Positions 43,583 through 54,758 of a stretch of 64,000 bases of DNA are shown in pieces (the stretch's first letter is position 1; every line of letters starts with the position of its first letter). The position numbers and the translations under genes are program-made. The notes beneath the pieces are model-generated. The model searched no databases. It worked only from the letters and a program-made list of their open reading frames with translations, and was not told where the DNA came from. The DNA is taken from the NCBI GenBank assembly GCA_025716815.1, contig JAIXMN010000003.1, forward strand, positions 1,116,001 to 1,180,000, in the 5' to 3' direction. This stretch comes from Dichotomocladium elegans. Lineage: Eukaryota; Mucoromycota; Mucoromycetes; Mucorales; Lichtheimiaceae.

Positions 43583-44287
43583 TTAAAGATAAAAGTAGAG
43601 TCCAGCAACAGGAGTCAAGGCATGTTCGAGTGCGAACTTTTGAGGATTGAAATTGGCTCGGTCTGCGGGTGCCCCGGGAAAAGTCCGATTGTTACTAGAC
43701 TGCTCATAGAGTCCGAAAACAATCTTGTAGGCGGTATCTTGAGCTACTGGAGGAAGATATGGGTTATACTGATGGAAGGGAATCTGGTTGGCGATGTCCG
43801 TGGCAGGGCGCTGTCCGTCGATGTTGGTGACTAGCCAATGTAGATACGGTGCTCCTTGCTTATATTCGGCATTCAGCTACAGACAAGAAGTTAGAAATAA
43901 AGCGGTAATGGCATACTTCCACAGGTGAGGCCGATGATTATCATTCCACAGACCATGATCAGTGTATATTGGGTACCGTTGTGAACTTTTGGGAACCAAA
44001 CGTGTGGTGCAGTTTGGACATCTGCAGGTGTCAGTTTTCCGCCCATACGAACCATTGTATTCATCTTATAGGTGATACGCAGTTCACTAATTGGAGTAAA
44101 CTCGCCCAGAACTGTCGTTATTTATTAGTGGTAGGAGAATCTGCAGTATATCGTCACAACTGATCTTACCACCGGGCGTAACACCACCCTTATCAAGCTG
44201 GTCACGAAGGACGGTGCTGTTTACTGCTAATGCACCAAAAGGCGCCATGAGAACAATAGCAATGTATGAAAAGCGCATCCTTTTCAT
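43583..44287 (-). CDS. Secreted PEBP (phosphatidylethanolamine-binding) family protein
   Basis: Three exons: about 44287-44173, 44104-43965 and 43876-43583. A signal peptide (MKRMRFSYIAIVLMAPFGAL, or from MRFSY nine bases on) precedes VTPGVLGEFTPISELRITYK, GGKLTPADVQTAPHVWFPKV, NGTQYTLIM, then YLHWLVTNIDGQRPATDIAN, the classic GxRxHRY-like PYLPPVAQDTAYKIVFGLYE and FNPQKFALEHALTPVAGLYF. These are the PEBP fold landmarks. The DPDxP ligand motif that normally follows YTLIMV is missing: the spliced sequence reads YTLIM-LNAEYKQGAPYLHW. Secreted fungal PEBPs related to Tfs1/Ic may inhibit carboxypeptidase Y. The function here is unknown. It is convergent with the SmgGDS gene. Confidence 0.87.
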
Positions 44288-44351
44288 AGATGATGCTGTT
44301 AAAAGAAGAAGAAAGAACTATGGTTTTCTAATAGAAAAAGTCGATAGCACC

Positions 44352-44360
44352 CTTTATATG
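44352..44360 (-). promoter_or_regulatory. TATA box of the PEBP gene
   Basis: On the minus strand CATATAAAGGG lies about 65-80 bp upstream of the start, matching the spacing in other secreted-protein genes here. Confidence 0.6.
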
Positions 44361-44869
44361 TAAACTTCCCTTGGTATGCTGATGTTCAGATTGGAATCAT
44401 TGTTGGTATGCAATGGAGAATTCATCTACCCTCGTGGACATGTTTACGCATGATGAGGTAAGGGATAAAGGATCGCTTAGCCATATCTTAAAAGTCTTGA
44501 TGTTTAAAAAAGCCTGTACTTCAATCTTCTTATTTGCTATCCATACTCATACGCGCAGAGAACACCTGCGTGATACCTATTTGGTTACCGCCCCGCTGTA
44601 CAACCCCATGTATTATAACTACAGTCCTTGTGCCGCTGTGAATGCCAAGCTATCTTCATGATGAGATCCGCTCACCATCCGGTGCGGTTTGATTCCACCC
44701 GAAACTGAACTGCTATATTTTGGAATTGAATCGGGTGGATATAAGAACAAGGACCCGGAGACAAATTTTCCGATAAGGTACAAACAATGTATAGTCGTAG
44801 TTCGTATTCCACAGGACCGGAAGTTCGAACAAATGTGAACCAATAAGTAGGACGCAACGTAAAAGCTAG

Positions 44870-46110
44870 ATGTTATTACTCTTCGTCGTCGGACAATTCG
44901 AGTCGGGGACGAAGGAAATATGCAAGAGGTCGAAATTTGCGAAGAGTTTGAATGTATCAGCTGCAGCAAAAACTCTAGAATATTGTTCTTCCAGTCCAGT
45001 GACGGGTATTGCAGCACGAAAAGGCCCTCACCAAATTTTTAAGAAACATAGAACTAGGGTGTCGTTTGCGTATTTCCAACAAAGCGCAAATGTCTGTTGT
45101 TTTAGAAGCTATTGATATGAATCCAGAGGTAATTGCCTAAGGCATTTGTGTGACTTAAAGTATCATTAAGGGGAGTCCAATTTCATCATGTGACAGAAAT
45201 AGTGATCCAAGGATCTAAGAGCATATAGACTAGGCGCGCCAATGGGGTTTGGATAATATTGGTCCTTATAGAAAACGGCTTTTTTCTTGATGGTGTTTGA
45301 ATCCCATATCGCCATCGAACGCAACATGGTATATCCAAAGTAAGTTTCTCTACATTGGTTAAGGTATCGAACTCACAAGCAGAAACAACAGCAATACTGG
45401 AAACAATCTCGGCATCAATCGTAATTCAGTGTAGTTTGAGACTCCCGTAGCAACCAGTCAAGAAAAGGGAAGGGCAGGAGAATCCTAAATTTCTATCAAA
45501 AGATCTTCAGCTGGAACACTATCTCAAATTCCTTAAGGCTATGCTAGCCCATATGTATAAGTATAAATATACGAAGATCCTCTATATGGTAATGGAGATT
45601 GGACCTGTTCATATCGTTGAGAATTATCTCTAACCATATTGGATCTCGAAGGTATCAATATGTCTATCTTCTGTACTTCCAGCATGAGCTCATTTCCATT
45701 AAGCTGTTCAGGCATGTTAGCAAGAGGAAGTAAGACATAATAGGTTTTGTAAATCGACATATTGGCAGCACGAATAAATGAAGTATCAAACAGATTAAAA
45801 CTTGGGAATTTCGAAGATAAGATTTTTCAATCTTATAGGTATCTTGCTACCCTTCGTAATGGTAAACAGTCGTAACCCAAACTCTGCTAGTTCAATCATA
45901 TAATATACATGCTCCTGAAATCTTATGGAGCTTGCTCTCTGTAGTATCAAAGGCAATAGTACGAAGAATAAAGCTAATACTACTCTCACGCTTCATGGAA
46001 GTACCTATATTAGAGAATGAAAGAGATTTACCACTTCATATTGTTTGCTAACCCGATTTTTATGCACGTGTATATACTGCTTAAACTTGTACTTCTCAGG
46101 GACTTGGTGG
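44870..46110 (+). mobile_element. Tc1/mariner-like transposase remnant, copy C
   Basis: On the plus strand, in shifting frames: KFAKSLNVSAAAKTL (helix-turn-helix, about 44935-44980), GPHQIFKKHRTR (45028-45063), LEAIDMNPE (45100-45128), FFLDGV and IERNMVYPK (45280-45340, around the first catalytic Asp), AETTAILETISASIV (45375-45420), and HYLKFLKAMLAHMYKYKYTK plus LYMVMEIGPVHIVEN (45520-45627, second Asp replaced by Glu). Each block lines up with copies B and D. Stops and frameshifts occur throughout. This is the most complete copy and the only one on the plus strand. The long open frames on the opposite strand at 45539-45989, including one with a leader-like start, are shadows. Confidence 0.8.
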
Positions 46111-48253
46111 GCTGATTTGCTTACTCAGAAAAATCCTGATTAGCGGTAAAGAGCTGAGCTGACGGTACATGCTTTTCAAATTGGGCACTGGTGGCAAAAT
46201 GGAGTGTAATATTAAACCTGAGTATTATAATAATCCTACCGGATAAGAACTTGGAAAAAAGAGGTGGGACAGCCTTGATGAAGAAATCCGATTTCTCGAC
46301 CATCTGTTATGTATACGTATGAATTCGAGAGTGAGTGATGATTCTTCGTGATAAGCGACGTTCATTGCTGGACGATGCACCTTAGGGTGATGTTGTAGCC
46401 TTGAACCACTTACATAATATGTGTTAGTAATGGTTTGCGGTTCGCGATGATGTTAAGACAGGGCATATACAATACTAAATTACTCAGAGATCCGTTTGAT
46501 ACGAATTGCATAAAGAATGCTACGTCTCGATTTACAGCGTTCTAAAGAAAGCTGGGGCCTTTGCACACGTCTTCATCCTTTCTATTAATTCTTTTTATTG
46601 GAAGGAATGGCCAAAAGTTGCTTTGTTGGTACTTGATGACACCATTGCATTCTTAAATAACAAGGCAACCAAATTATCTCGCAAACTTTCATCAGTTCGC
46701 CGTGCATCCAACAAGTTGATTGTTGCTGAGAAAAGTAAGCTTGAAACCTCAAACAACAACATCCTCTATCTTGTATTGACCAAACGTGCCAGTACGTCAT
46801 AAGTCATGGCAAGAGAAGACATTATATGAACCTCAACGATTTTTATGCATCGCCACTAGTCTTCTCTGATACGTTGATACACTTTCGTTCTCTCCATCTT
46901 GTCGATAGCCAGGTCAGAACCAGGACAGGACTTAGATCCATCGGATCATTGAGTACAAACTCTAGCGTATAAGGAAAAGATAGTGTATCTCTTGGCTCAT
47001 GGACTTCAAACCATCGATGTGAAATCCTTTTACCTATTGACATTTATCTTTATACAATATACTTTACAATACATATTTATCCTTGCCTTTATGCATATAT
47101 AAGTTTATCTTATAATAGCTGTTCTTATCGAAAATATGTAAGGACTTCCCGGGGACTGCTTTTATCACTTTATATTTCTGATGATAATTCTCCTGCGCAT
47201 TTGCGCAATCGCGTTAACGTCATTTTCCCTCCGTCGTAAGCTTTTCCTTTACCTAACGTAGTGGCAGCATACGTATGTATGGTTTCTGCAATACACCATG
47301 TTCTGAACCGTTCCTAGAGAGGAAGAATAAAATTGCTTTCCTCGCAATATTCGGCATACGTTGAGTGACATTACCATGGGTATACCAGCGGTAGATATAT
47401 ACCGAAGAAATAAGGAACACAGATGCACAGCTCCCTTTCGACTGTGCCCAGAGGATCTCTCACGTGGTACACAATAAAGGGAGGAGCCAGCCGTTTGTGT
47501 GTGGCATGCACTGTAAAATATAAGAGAGCCTTGATTATATAGAGAAGATGACCTTGTTTCAGAGAGAAGGAGTGACTTGTCTGCATAAAAGAAGGCATAT
47601 TATCTCTTGACCAGGCTGATATTGACAGGTTCAGCAGGGAAGTCCTGCTATCAGCCAGACTCCTTTCATATATCCGATTCACCACGTCATATTAGATACA
47701 ATCATCCGGAAACACCCTCCAGCACCTCCAAGGTCAAGTTATTACTTTATGTCAATGTATTAATAAACCATTCGCACTATGTATTCGATTTTTCTCATTT
47801 TGACATCTGTTTGGATGTGGATATAGTATGCATCTGCATGTATGGATAGGAAACAAGCGGTTAGCGCACTGAATTATATTCTTCCTCGATATTACACCAA
47901 GTACTCTAGGTATTGCCGCCGTAGGAGAGATGTAACTACCTAGACATTTATTCTTAAAGATATTCCTTATATTTTCAAGGCATATCACCGTCTGATATGC
48001 CCATAATCTCCTAAACGGAATCTTGTAGTCTCAAAAGTTTACTATAAAATTATATCATGGCCAATATGGAAGAATCCAGAAGAGAGCAATCAAAAGAGAT
48101 GCATTAAATAGACGGCAAAGGAAGAGCGTGTTGATTGAAGCCACGGGGAGAGCAGAACAACGCTACCGACGGAACTTGAATTAATACATGCTGCGGATTC
48201 CCAGCCCCTTGTGTTAGGAGCCATTGAATTTCTATCTTTGCCTCTCGACCGTA
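46111..48253. other. AT-rich region with unassigned coding-like fragments
   Basis: 2.1 kb without a gene I can support. Two open stretches have protein-like composition: plus 46506-46802 (98 codons, WPKVALLVLDDTIAFLNNKA then a Lys/Ser-rich helical part), and minus 47043-46843 (66 codons, ISHRWFEVHEPRDTLSFPYT). Neither shows a domain or a splice chain. Likely decayed repeats or gene relics. Confidence 0.35.
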
Positions 48254-48857
48254 ATGATTCCTCGATTACCGCCCATTTTATTAGCGCTCATTGGTGGCGC
48301 CTCGGCATACGGTATCAAATGCCTAATGGACCGACTGGAACCCCCCGCTATTGGTCCCCCCGGATCGTCTGAACAGGCCGAGAAAATGCTCAAGTACAAG
48401 GCTTATGCACGTCGTGGCGGCATTGTCGCGATGGGCGCAGTGGTCGCCTATACAGGCTATTGGCGTAAGCGCAATTCCTTATTCCTCGTTCGATCGATAG
48501 AATCTTCAGACTAATTGATTTCTAGTATACGACAAGCGGACACACCGCGTCAGCCCAGCTTATCAAAGTGGAAGCAAAGAAGAGGCTGATGCATTTTATA
48601 AAGATCAATATAGCGAACGTGAGCGAAAATACCGCCAAGAGGTCCAAAAAGCGCAGGATGAGCAAAGATTGCGTGAGAAAATAGCTCGGGAGCGTCTGAA
48701 TACAGAGCAAATTGTCATGGACGGACGGATTCAGGGTGGAATGAAGGTTAGGGCTGATAGTTGTTTATGCGCTGCAATTACCGATATGCCTAATCAAATG
48801 CGCTCCTATTCGTGTTGATAGCAGGATCCCGAACATAATACATCGGTGTGTGAGTAG
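48254..48857 (+). CDS. Small N-terminally anchored coiled-coil protein
   Basis: Three exons, 48254-48464, 48526-48746 and 48825-48857, splice in frame to 154 residues. An ATG lies further upstream at 48224, but MIPRLPPILLALIGGASAYG gives the more natural hydrophobic start. A second hydrophobic segment (RGGIVAMGAVVAYTGYW) is followed by KEEADAFYKDQYSERERKYR, a highly charged helix of about 55 residues that is probably a coiled coil. The tail is IQGGMKDPEHNTSVCE. Without the last splice a longer read-through tail is possible. The layout resembles small mitochondrial inner-membrane or assembly proteins, but I have no firm family. Confidence 0.65.
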
Positions 48858-51800
48858 GAATCACGCTAGACAATTTCTGGGACAGATGTTCCACAACATA
48901 GCATGGCACTCTTGAACTCGTGAGCAGCCAGAGTGATATTTGTCGACCTCGGTGGGATCTGATCGGAAGGCTTTCTTTCGGATTATCCCTTTGGCCTTTT
49001 GCCAAACAGTATCATATTATCTGAATAAACATAATGTTTTGAGTCTATGACTAAAGGCGCTTTGTAGACCATAAAAACTTAATACTTGATTTATTTATAT
49101 ATATATTATATTCACCTTATTTCAATTGTTGCAAAAACTGCTCAGTATATCTTCTGTGTGTTGAATATCCACAAAGAATGATACATATGCTTTCTTAGTA
49201 ATTACGGATTTGGGAAACGAGATATTTCGAAGACGTGCGCAAGCTCCACTAAGGCTCGAAAGTGATCGGATGATACTTCTTGGAGACCTACTGATCGCTG
49301 GATACGACATTATCAAAAAGAGTCGGCTGAATCTGGCCATATGCTTGCTTAAGGGATTCTGTTTCTGAAAATTCATTTCCGTTCGTACACTACGTCAACT
49401 TGGTGGGCAATGGCGTGCTTAAACACTATCGTATGCCTAGTGATAGTATTTCGGATACCCACGCGGGTTTTTGCTTCGCAGTCCAACCTAAAACTTGTGG
49501 TTGAACGACATGGTAATATTATTGCAACACTCAGCGAAGATCTTCTTGCCATCGAACATATGGAGAGGGTAGGACAGCCACCGATAGATTTACCAATTGG
49601 ACACACATGCTTGTCGAGCATGGGAAGGGCCACACCTCTAAAACGAAGTTCTCGCGCATGAATCCTTAGAGGTTGTATCTGAGCTGGATAGGGTTGAGAA
49701 GAGTCTCATTTCTTCGCCGGTTATAGGTAGGCTATCCTACTGTCACTTTTAGTTCACTACTGTACCTTCCAGTCATGCATGGTACCAGATGATTGATCGC
49801 TCATTGTGATATTCGTCTGCAGAAAACACAAATGGTGTAATATGAAAGGGGAGCTTTATAGGCGTTTTAAATAAGCTGTAAAGAGCACGTGCCTCGCCCG
49901 AAATCATTATTTATATTCATTGGGAGTACCCCGAGTTAATGAAGATTGGTTCTCCCGCCTTGATGATCGTTTGATTCCTCGCTGCTTCAAGAATTGTTTT
50001 CCATTATACAGCACTACGCTCAATGTTCTTGGTTAGCATTTAAGAAAAGGCAAAAGTGCAGAATATAGACCTGACACGTGGGGACATATGTCGTTCATTG
50101 TGATAAATGAGATCAAGCACGAAAGCTTAGTTGTATAAGATGGAGGAATCGGCGAAACAGCTACATAGGATCCCAAAAGTGTCGAACCAAATGCCCGAAG
50201 AGTAGACAATAGAGAGCTGATACAGCAAACCAAATTTATCTCTTTTACGTGCAGAGGCTTTATGCACAAAATGGACCTCTAATTGCGAAAAAATGTATGT
50301 AAATCTGCATTAATTGAGATGATTAAACAGTCGAAGACGGCCCGTTATTCGTTACAAGAACCATTTGCTCTCGCAGTCAGTGGGCTAAAGAGAACCATGT
50401 AGTTTCGCACCTATCTCCCGTCATTTGTACTTGTGTGCACCTTTCTAATAATATGTCCCGACGCTATAATTTAGGACTTCATCCATTCAAATCCTCATTA
50501 AAAGCGGTCATTGAAGCTATTATGGCCATCTAAGTTTCTGAGTGCTGATAATGTCATGAGTCTGAAAAAGGCGATTTCTTGCATGCTCCAGAGTCTATTG
50601 AGATGTTTCGCTATGGCGGCATATTTCATCGATATGATCGGGCTCATTAAATATTAACAATTATTTCCGTGAATGTCGTACTTGGGGGTTTCGCCAAGTA
50701 CTTGCATACAGTAAAACCTGAGGAACAGCGCCAACGTAATGGCGAGCGGATTGTCGATTATCTATTCCTGTCGAACACAAAACTTCCCAAGACAATATAT
50801 ATAAGCAAGAGTTATCGGTAATCCGCATCAATTTTAATGTTAGAACTTATCTTTATTATATACTTGCCGGTCATTCCTCTCCCTGAGGCTAAAAATCTTC
50901 AGAATCTTCTTCATGAAAAGGATGCTGCTTGAGTTTTCGCCATTCAATAGAAAAGACTTCGATCGCTATTTCGCTTTCTTCACAATCAGTCATTTTTCGT
51001 TTATGCTATCTTCTGTATCATCTATCGATGATTTAAAACATTGTTATCACAGGTATAGATGAATCATCAAGATGCCTTATTTCATTACTCGTGGGGTCCA
51101 ATCAGCGACTTCATATTACGCCTCATTCCGTCGAAATCAGAGCCACCTGGGGGTCCTAATGGCCATTATGTCTACTCTCAGACATTGATGCTTGGCTATA
51201 TTTTTTAAATTACACTTCAAGCATGATCATGCTGTATCATTTGCAGATTCATGCTATGTCTGTATGTAGGAGCTGCAACCTCAATCGGCATAACTGCCTA
51301 AAAAGTAAATTTTCCCCGCCCCCCGCTGGTAATAAAAAGGGGCACAATTTGCCGATTACTTTTAGTTACACCATCAAACTCAGAAAGGTGAACATTTGCT
51401 GAGATCAAATCTTCCGATCTCATTATCCATTTATGTTGAATGGTGGTGACACAAGTGGGCTATGCATATTTTACATCATCGAAAAGGAGCAGGTGGATGA
51501 ATGCCCATTTATTTTTGATGGTATTTTACATATACTCTGATTAATATGACTTCAAATCGATGTTTCCAAAAAAAAATATAGCAGAAAAGCCAAAACTTCA
51601 GTTAGTTTTAAAAAGGGTATCGGGGATCCCAGAGCAATGAGGTTATTGTGCTCTTCTGTGGTAGGAGCTGTTTATTACTTTTTTTAGGTTCGGAGATTTT
51701 AAACCTAACTAATTAGGTTATTGTCAGCGGGTTGAAACGGTTACGTACGGAGGAGGATGTCAAATCTAGACTCCTCCTTGGGTTTATTATACACTCTTGA

Positions 51801-52514
51801 TGAAAGAAATAACGGACTGTCAAATCGTTATTCATACTTTACACGGTAGAACAGTTGTTGCTGGAGCAAAATTGTAAAATATTATTCTCGTCATCGCCTC
51901 CAACCCATACGGTTATTTCCAACCTAGGGTTCTCCCATTGTGGCCGAAATTATGCTGGGCTTACTACCCCTTATGAAAGTACAAACTCTAAGACAGGCAA
52001 AATATCACAGATACTAGATCGTATTTATATCAATAGTATGATGGACGGAGAAAAAGTTACCATTAAGCCGAGTAGTTATCTTTAGCATCGGCAAACATGC
52101 TGATAAAGAGTGAGATATCACCAAAGTCTAGTTTATTTAACAATTGCAGTGTACCATTGCTATTAGGGAATCCCCGTTGGATACTTATGAGAATATATCT
52201 GATTTCTTGGGTTGTATCATGGCATGAGGAACAACATGAATGTTTTCATCTTTTATTGGCGCTAACATGGGAATCCAACATTTATAGGTCAGAGGCGAGA
52301 ACAAGGATTTAATCATAATATAGTACATATCATGAAGTCGTAAGAAAATAGATAAAACTGAATTGACTGTGAAAACATCATGAAATAAAGTCGTAAAAAT
52401 GTGCATAAGTGTATGAAGACATAGTGCTTTGGAATCTAGCTCAGAAGGAAGAAGGATTTAATGCTGCTTGTGATCACTGCCCTTGCTGTGAAATCATAGT
52501 TATAATTGCCGCTT
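48858..52514. other. AT-rich gene-poor region
   Basis: 3.7 kb. Plus 49160-49370 is open with good composition (AFLVITDLGNEIFRRRAQAP, LLGDLLIAGYDIIKKSRLNL), and 49410-49661 continues in another frame (VERHGNIIATLSEDLLAIEH), so these may be exons of an unrecognised gene or a decayed element. Plus 50690-50820 has a short block (AKYLHTVKPEEQRQRNGERI). The rest carries dense stops on both strands. No terminal repeats were seen. Confidence 0.4.
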
Positions 52515-54675
52515 TCATCGCTGGGAGGGAAATGCTGATTGACTATCTTGATCCGCGCTGTTATCTTCAGTTACTGAGGACTGTACCCCAATCTTTTGTA
52601 GCTGCTCGCGTAGTGGAGGGAGCACCGTACTATTTTGTTGATCGAACATGCTTCGGCTCCTCGAAGATTGAACAACCAATTCTGGCCTATCCGGCCGCAA
52701 ACCTGGCCGTGCAGTGGATATTGCGGCAGCGAACTCCAGCGGTAGTAATGTGCTATTTGGGTATGGCGTTTCTCGAGAGGATGAATGGTCGTCATAATAC
52801 GATGGTCTTTTTGATCGAGACCCGTGAAAATGCTGCAAATGCCATTGCTGATCCTGTTCTCCCGCTGTCAAAATGGAAAATGGGATGGACCGTGGGGTGC
52901 TGCCATCAAAAGACTGAAGTGGAGGTAGTTTTACATATGAGTCCTTATGGACTTTGGAATGCGAAAGCGTGGATTGCCGGTGAGGATAATCAATGGAATC
53001 ACCAATCGCGATATGGTGTGTCGTCGTTATCACGTCAGCAATCGAGTCGATATTTGCATGCGACATCGCGTTGCTTTGGTTGAGTTGGACTCGCTGAGGT
53101 AACTCTCCTGAGGAGGGGGATGATAAAACTATCAAGAGTATCACATTACATTAAGGATCTAGAGAAGGGTTTTACTATCACATCTCCTTTACCATGAAGA
53201 CCCACCGAAGATGAATATATTACGCTAGAAAGGTGCTTTTTGGGGGCATGTTCCGTAGCTGCAGAACTCGAGCTTACTACAGAAGTTTTCATTCGAATAA
53301 TGTAAACTACAAAAAGATATATTCAATGTGCTCTGGTTCTGCTCATCAGCTTACCTCCAGATCTAGTATACTTTGAGGTGGACGGTCCTGCGACAGCTTC
53401 CGGAGCATCTGCGAACATGTGAATGTTGTCACCTGCTTTTTCTGAATTACAACTAACAGCTTCAAGGGCTACGTTTTCCGAAGAATATCCAGAAAGTTCT
53501 CCTGACGTGACTGAAGTAATGGAATGTCGCTTCTGCGTATCGCTGTCAGGGTTTAAGCAATCCGCTATTCGAAAGAGAGGCGATAGGTAGTGGTAAGGTG
53601 GATAACAGTTCTTTCTTTTCAGAGAAGGAGGGATTTGGAAATAACTACCTTCATTGCATCCATCGGATGACGTGTCGAATATCGAGCGCGTGCCTATGGA
53701 ACGTTTTCTAGACTCTTTTCGTATTCTAATTTTAAGCCCTTGCTCTGCAAAGTGACACGCGAGAGGACACGAAAGGTGCATTCCAGGAAACTGGTCAGCG
53801 AGAAGGCACGTGGAAGAGAGTGAGTGAATATGCGAGCGACGCATATGAGAAAGAGGATTCTGAAATACCTTCTTTGCAGAATAGACGGTGAAGATATCCG
53901 ACAAAACGGATTGTCTGAACTGAACTCCTGAACTGCAACGATACGCACAATGGCATATGTTATATTAGTCAAGGATCTCAGTTGATTGCCCTCCACAGCT
54001 ATGTCCAGCTGATATTATTACTCTAGCATCTCGAAAAGACACATGCGCAGACGATAGCGCCCGTCGGCGCGTACAGATATGTCGGAAAAGGCAAAGAAAG
54101 CACCTTCGGTGTTGTCAAGGTCACGCAGCAAATAAAGCGAAGAGACTGTTCGTCCGATAGTTAACTTTCGATGGTAATCAATCTGTAATGGTTGTTCAGT
54201 AGCGTCTTCTGCAGTATCTCCGGGTACCAGGACGGCGGCAAGAAATATATACGGGGAAACTGCCTGGAGGCTATTTAAGGGGAAGTCTTAGTACAGAAAT
54301 GATAGTATAGCGAGATTGGATAGAAGCAGAGCAATGAGCTTTACCTATTCATCATGTTCATAGAGTCCTGACCTAATATCTTGAGCTGTACAATAGGTGG
54401 CGGATCAATAGGTCTACGGTCCACTATAGATATATGTATTAGGACAAAGAGGGAGGTTGTCTTCACATGTTTCTTAAACAGAAAAATACCTCTTTCTCCA
54501 ACACCGCACATTCGTGAATGGACAGGCTGTTCACGAATGATTAACTGGAAGTCCCTAATGTGTCATGTCAGAATGCATAGAAAAGAATTGGTGGTGGTCA
54601 ATCCAGAAATTACCATCGAGGGCGAGCGACGAATTGCTGCTTAGCGCCCTTTGGAGGTGAAGGAAACGATGTCAT
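52515..54675 (-). CDS. Velvet-domain transcription regulator
   Basis: Velvet proteins (VosA/VelB/VelC/VeA) are NF-kappaB-fold DNA-binding regulators of sporulation and secondary metabolism. Exon 1 (ATG 54675) gives MTSFPSPPKGAKQQFVARPR. The next exons give FQLIIREQPVHSRMCGVGER, the VDRRPIDPPPIVQLKILG signature, SPYIFLAAVLVPGDTAEDAT, IGRTVSSLYLLRDLDNTEGA, FFAFSDISVRADGRYRLRMC and SDIFTVYSAKKFPGMHLSCP with HFAEQGLKIRIRKE, so the whole velvet domain is present. The rest is a long Ser-rich tail (about 53.7-52.5 kb) that probably continues through introns near 53330 and 53150 to the stop at 52515 (LPPLQSFDGSTPRSIPFSIL). The exact 3' exon structure is uncertain. A 224-codon open frame on the opposite strand here is a shadow. 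Confidence 0.88.
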
Positions 54676-54758
54676 ATACTAGCTAGAAGTATACGTAGGT
54701 AGTGCAAAGGAGAGGAAAAGGGCTAAAAAAACAAGAACGAATAAAAAAAGTTTAAAGA

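Noticed and set aside
44672..45017. Minus-strand blocks such as YWFTFVRTSGPVEYELRL
   Set aside because: They partly mirror the helix-turn-helix end of transposon copy C, and no domain or full splice chain could be built.
45795..45989. Minus-strand frame with a signal-peptide-like start
   Set aside because: The plus strand carries ordered transposase blocks; the minus frame is its antisense.
52409..53083. Plus-strand open frame of 224 codons
   Set aside because: It is antisense to the Ser-rich tail of the velvet gene, whose strand is fixed by the conserved velvet domain. Its composition (many Cys, Trp, Met) is typical of a shadow.
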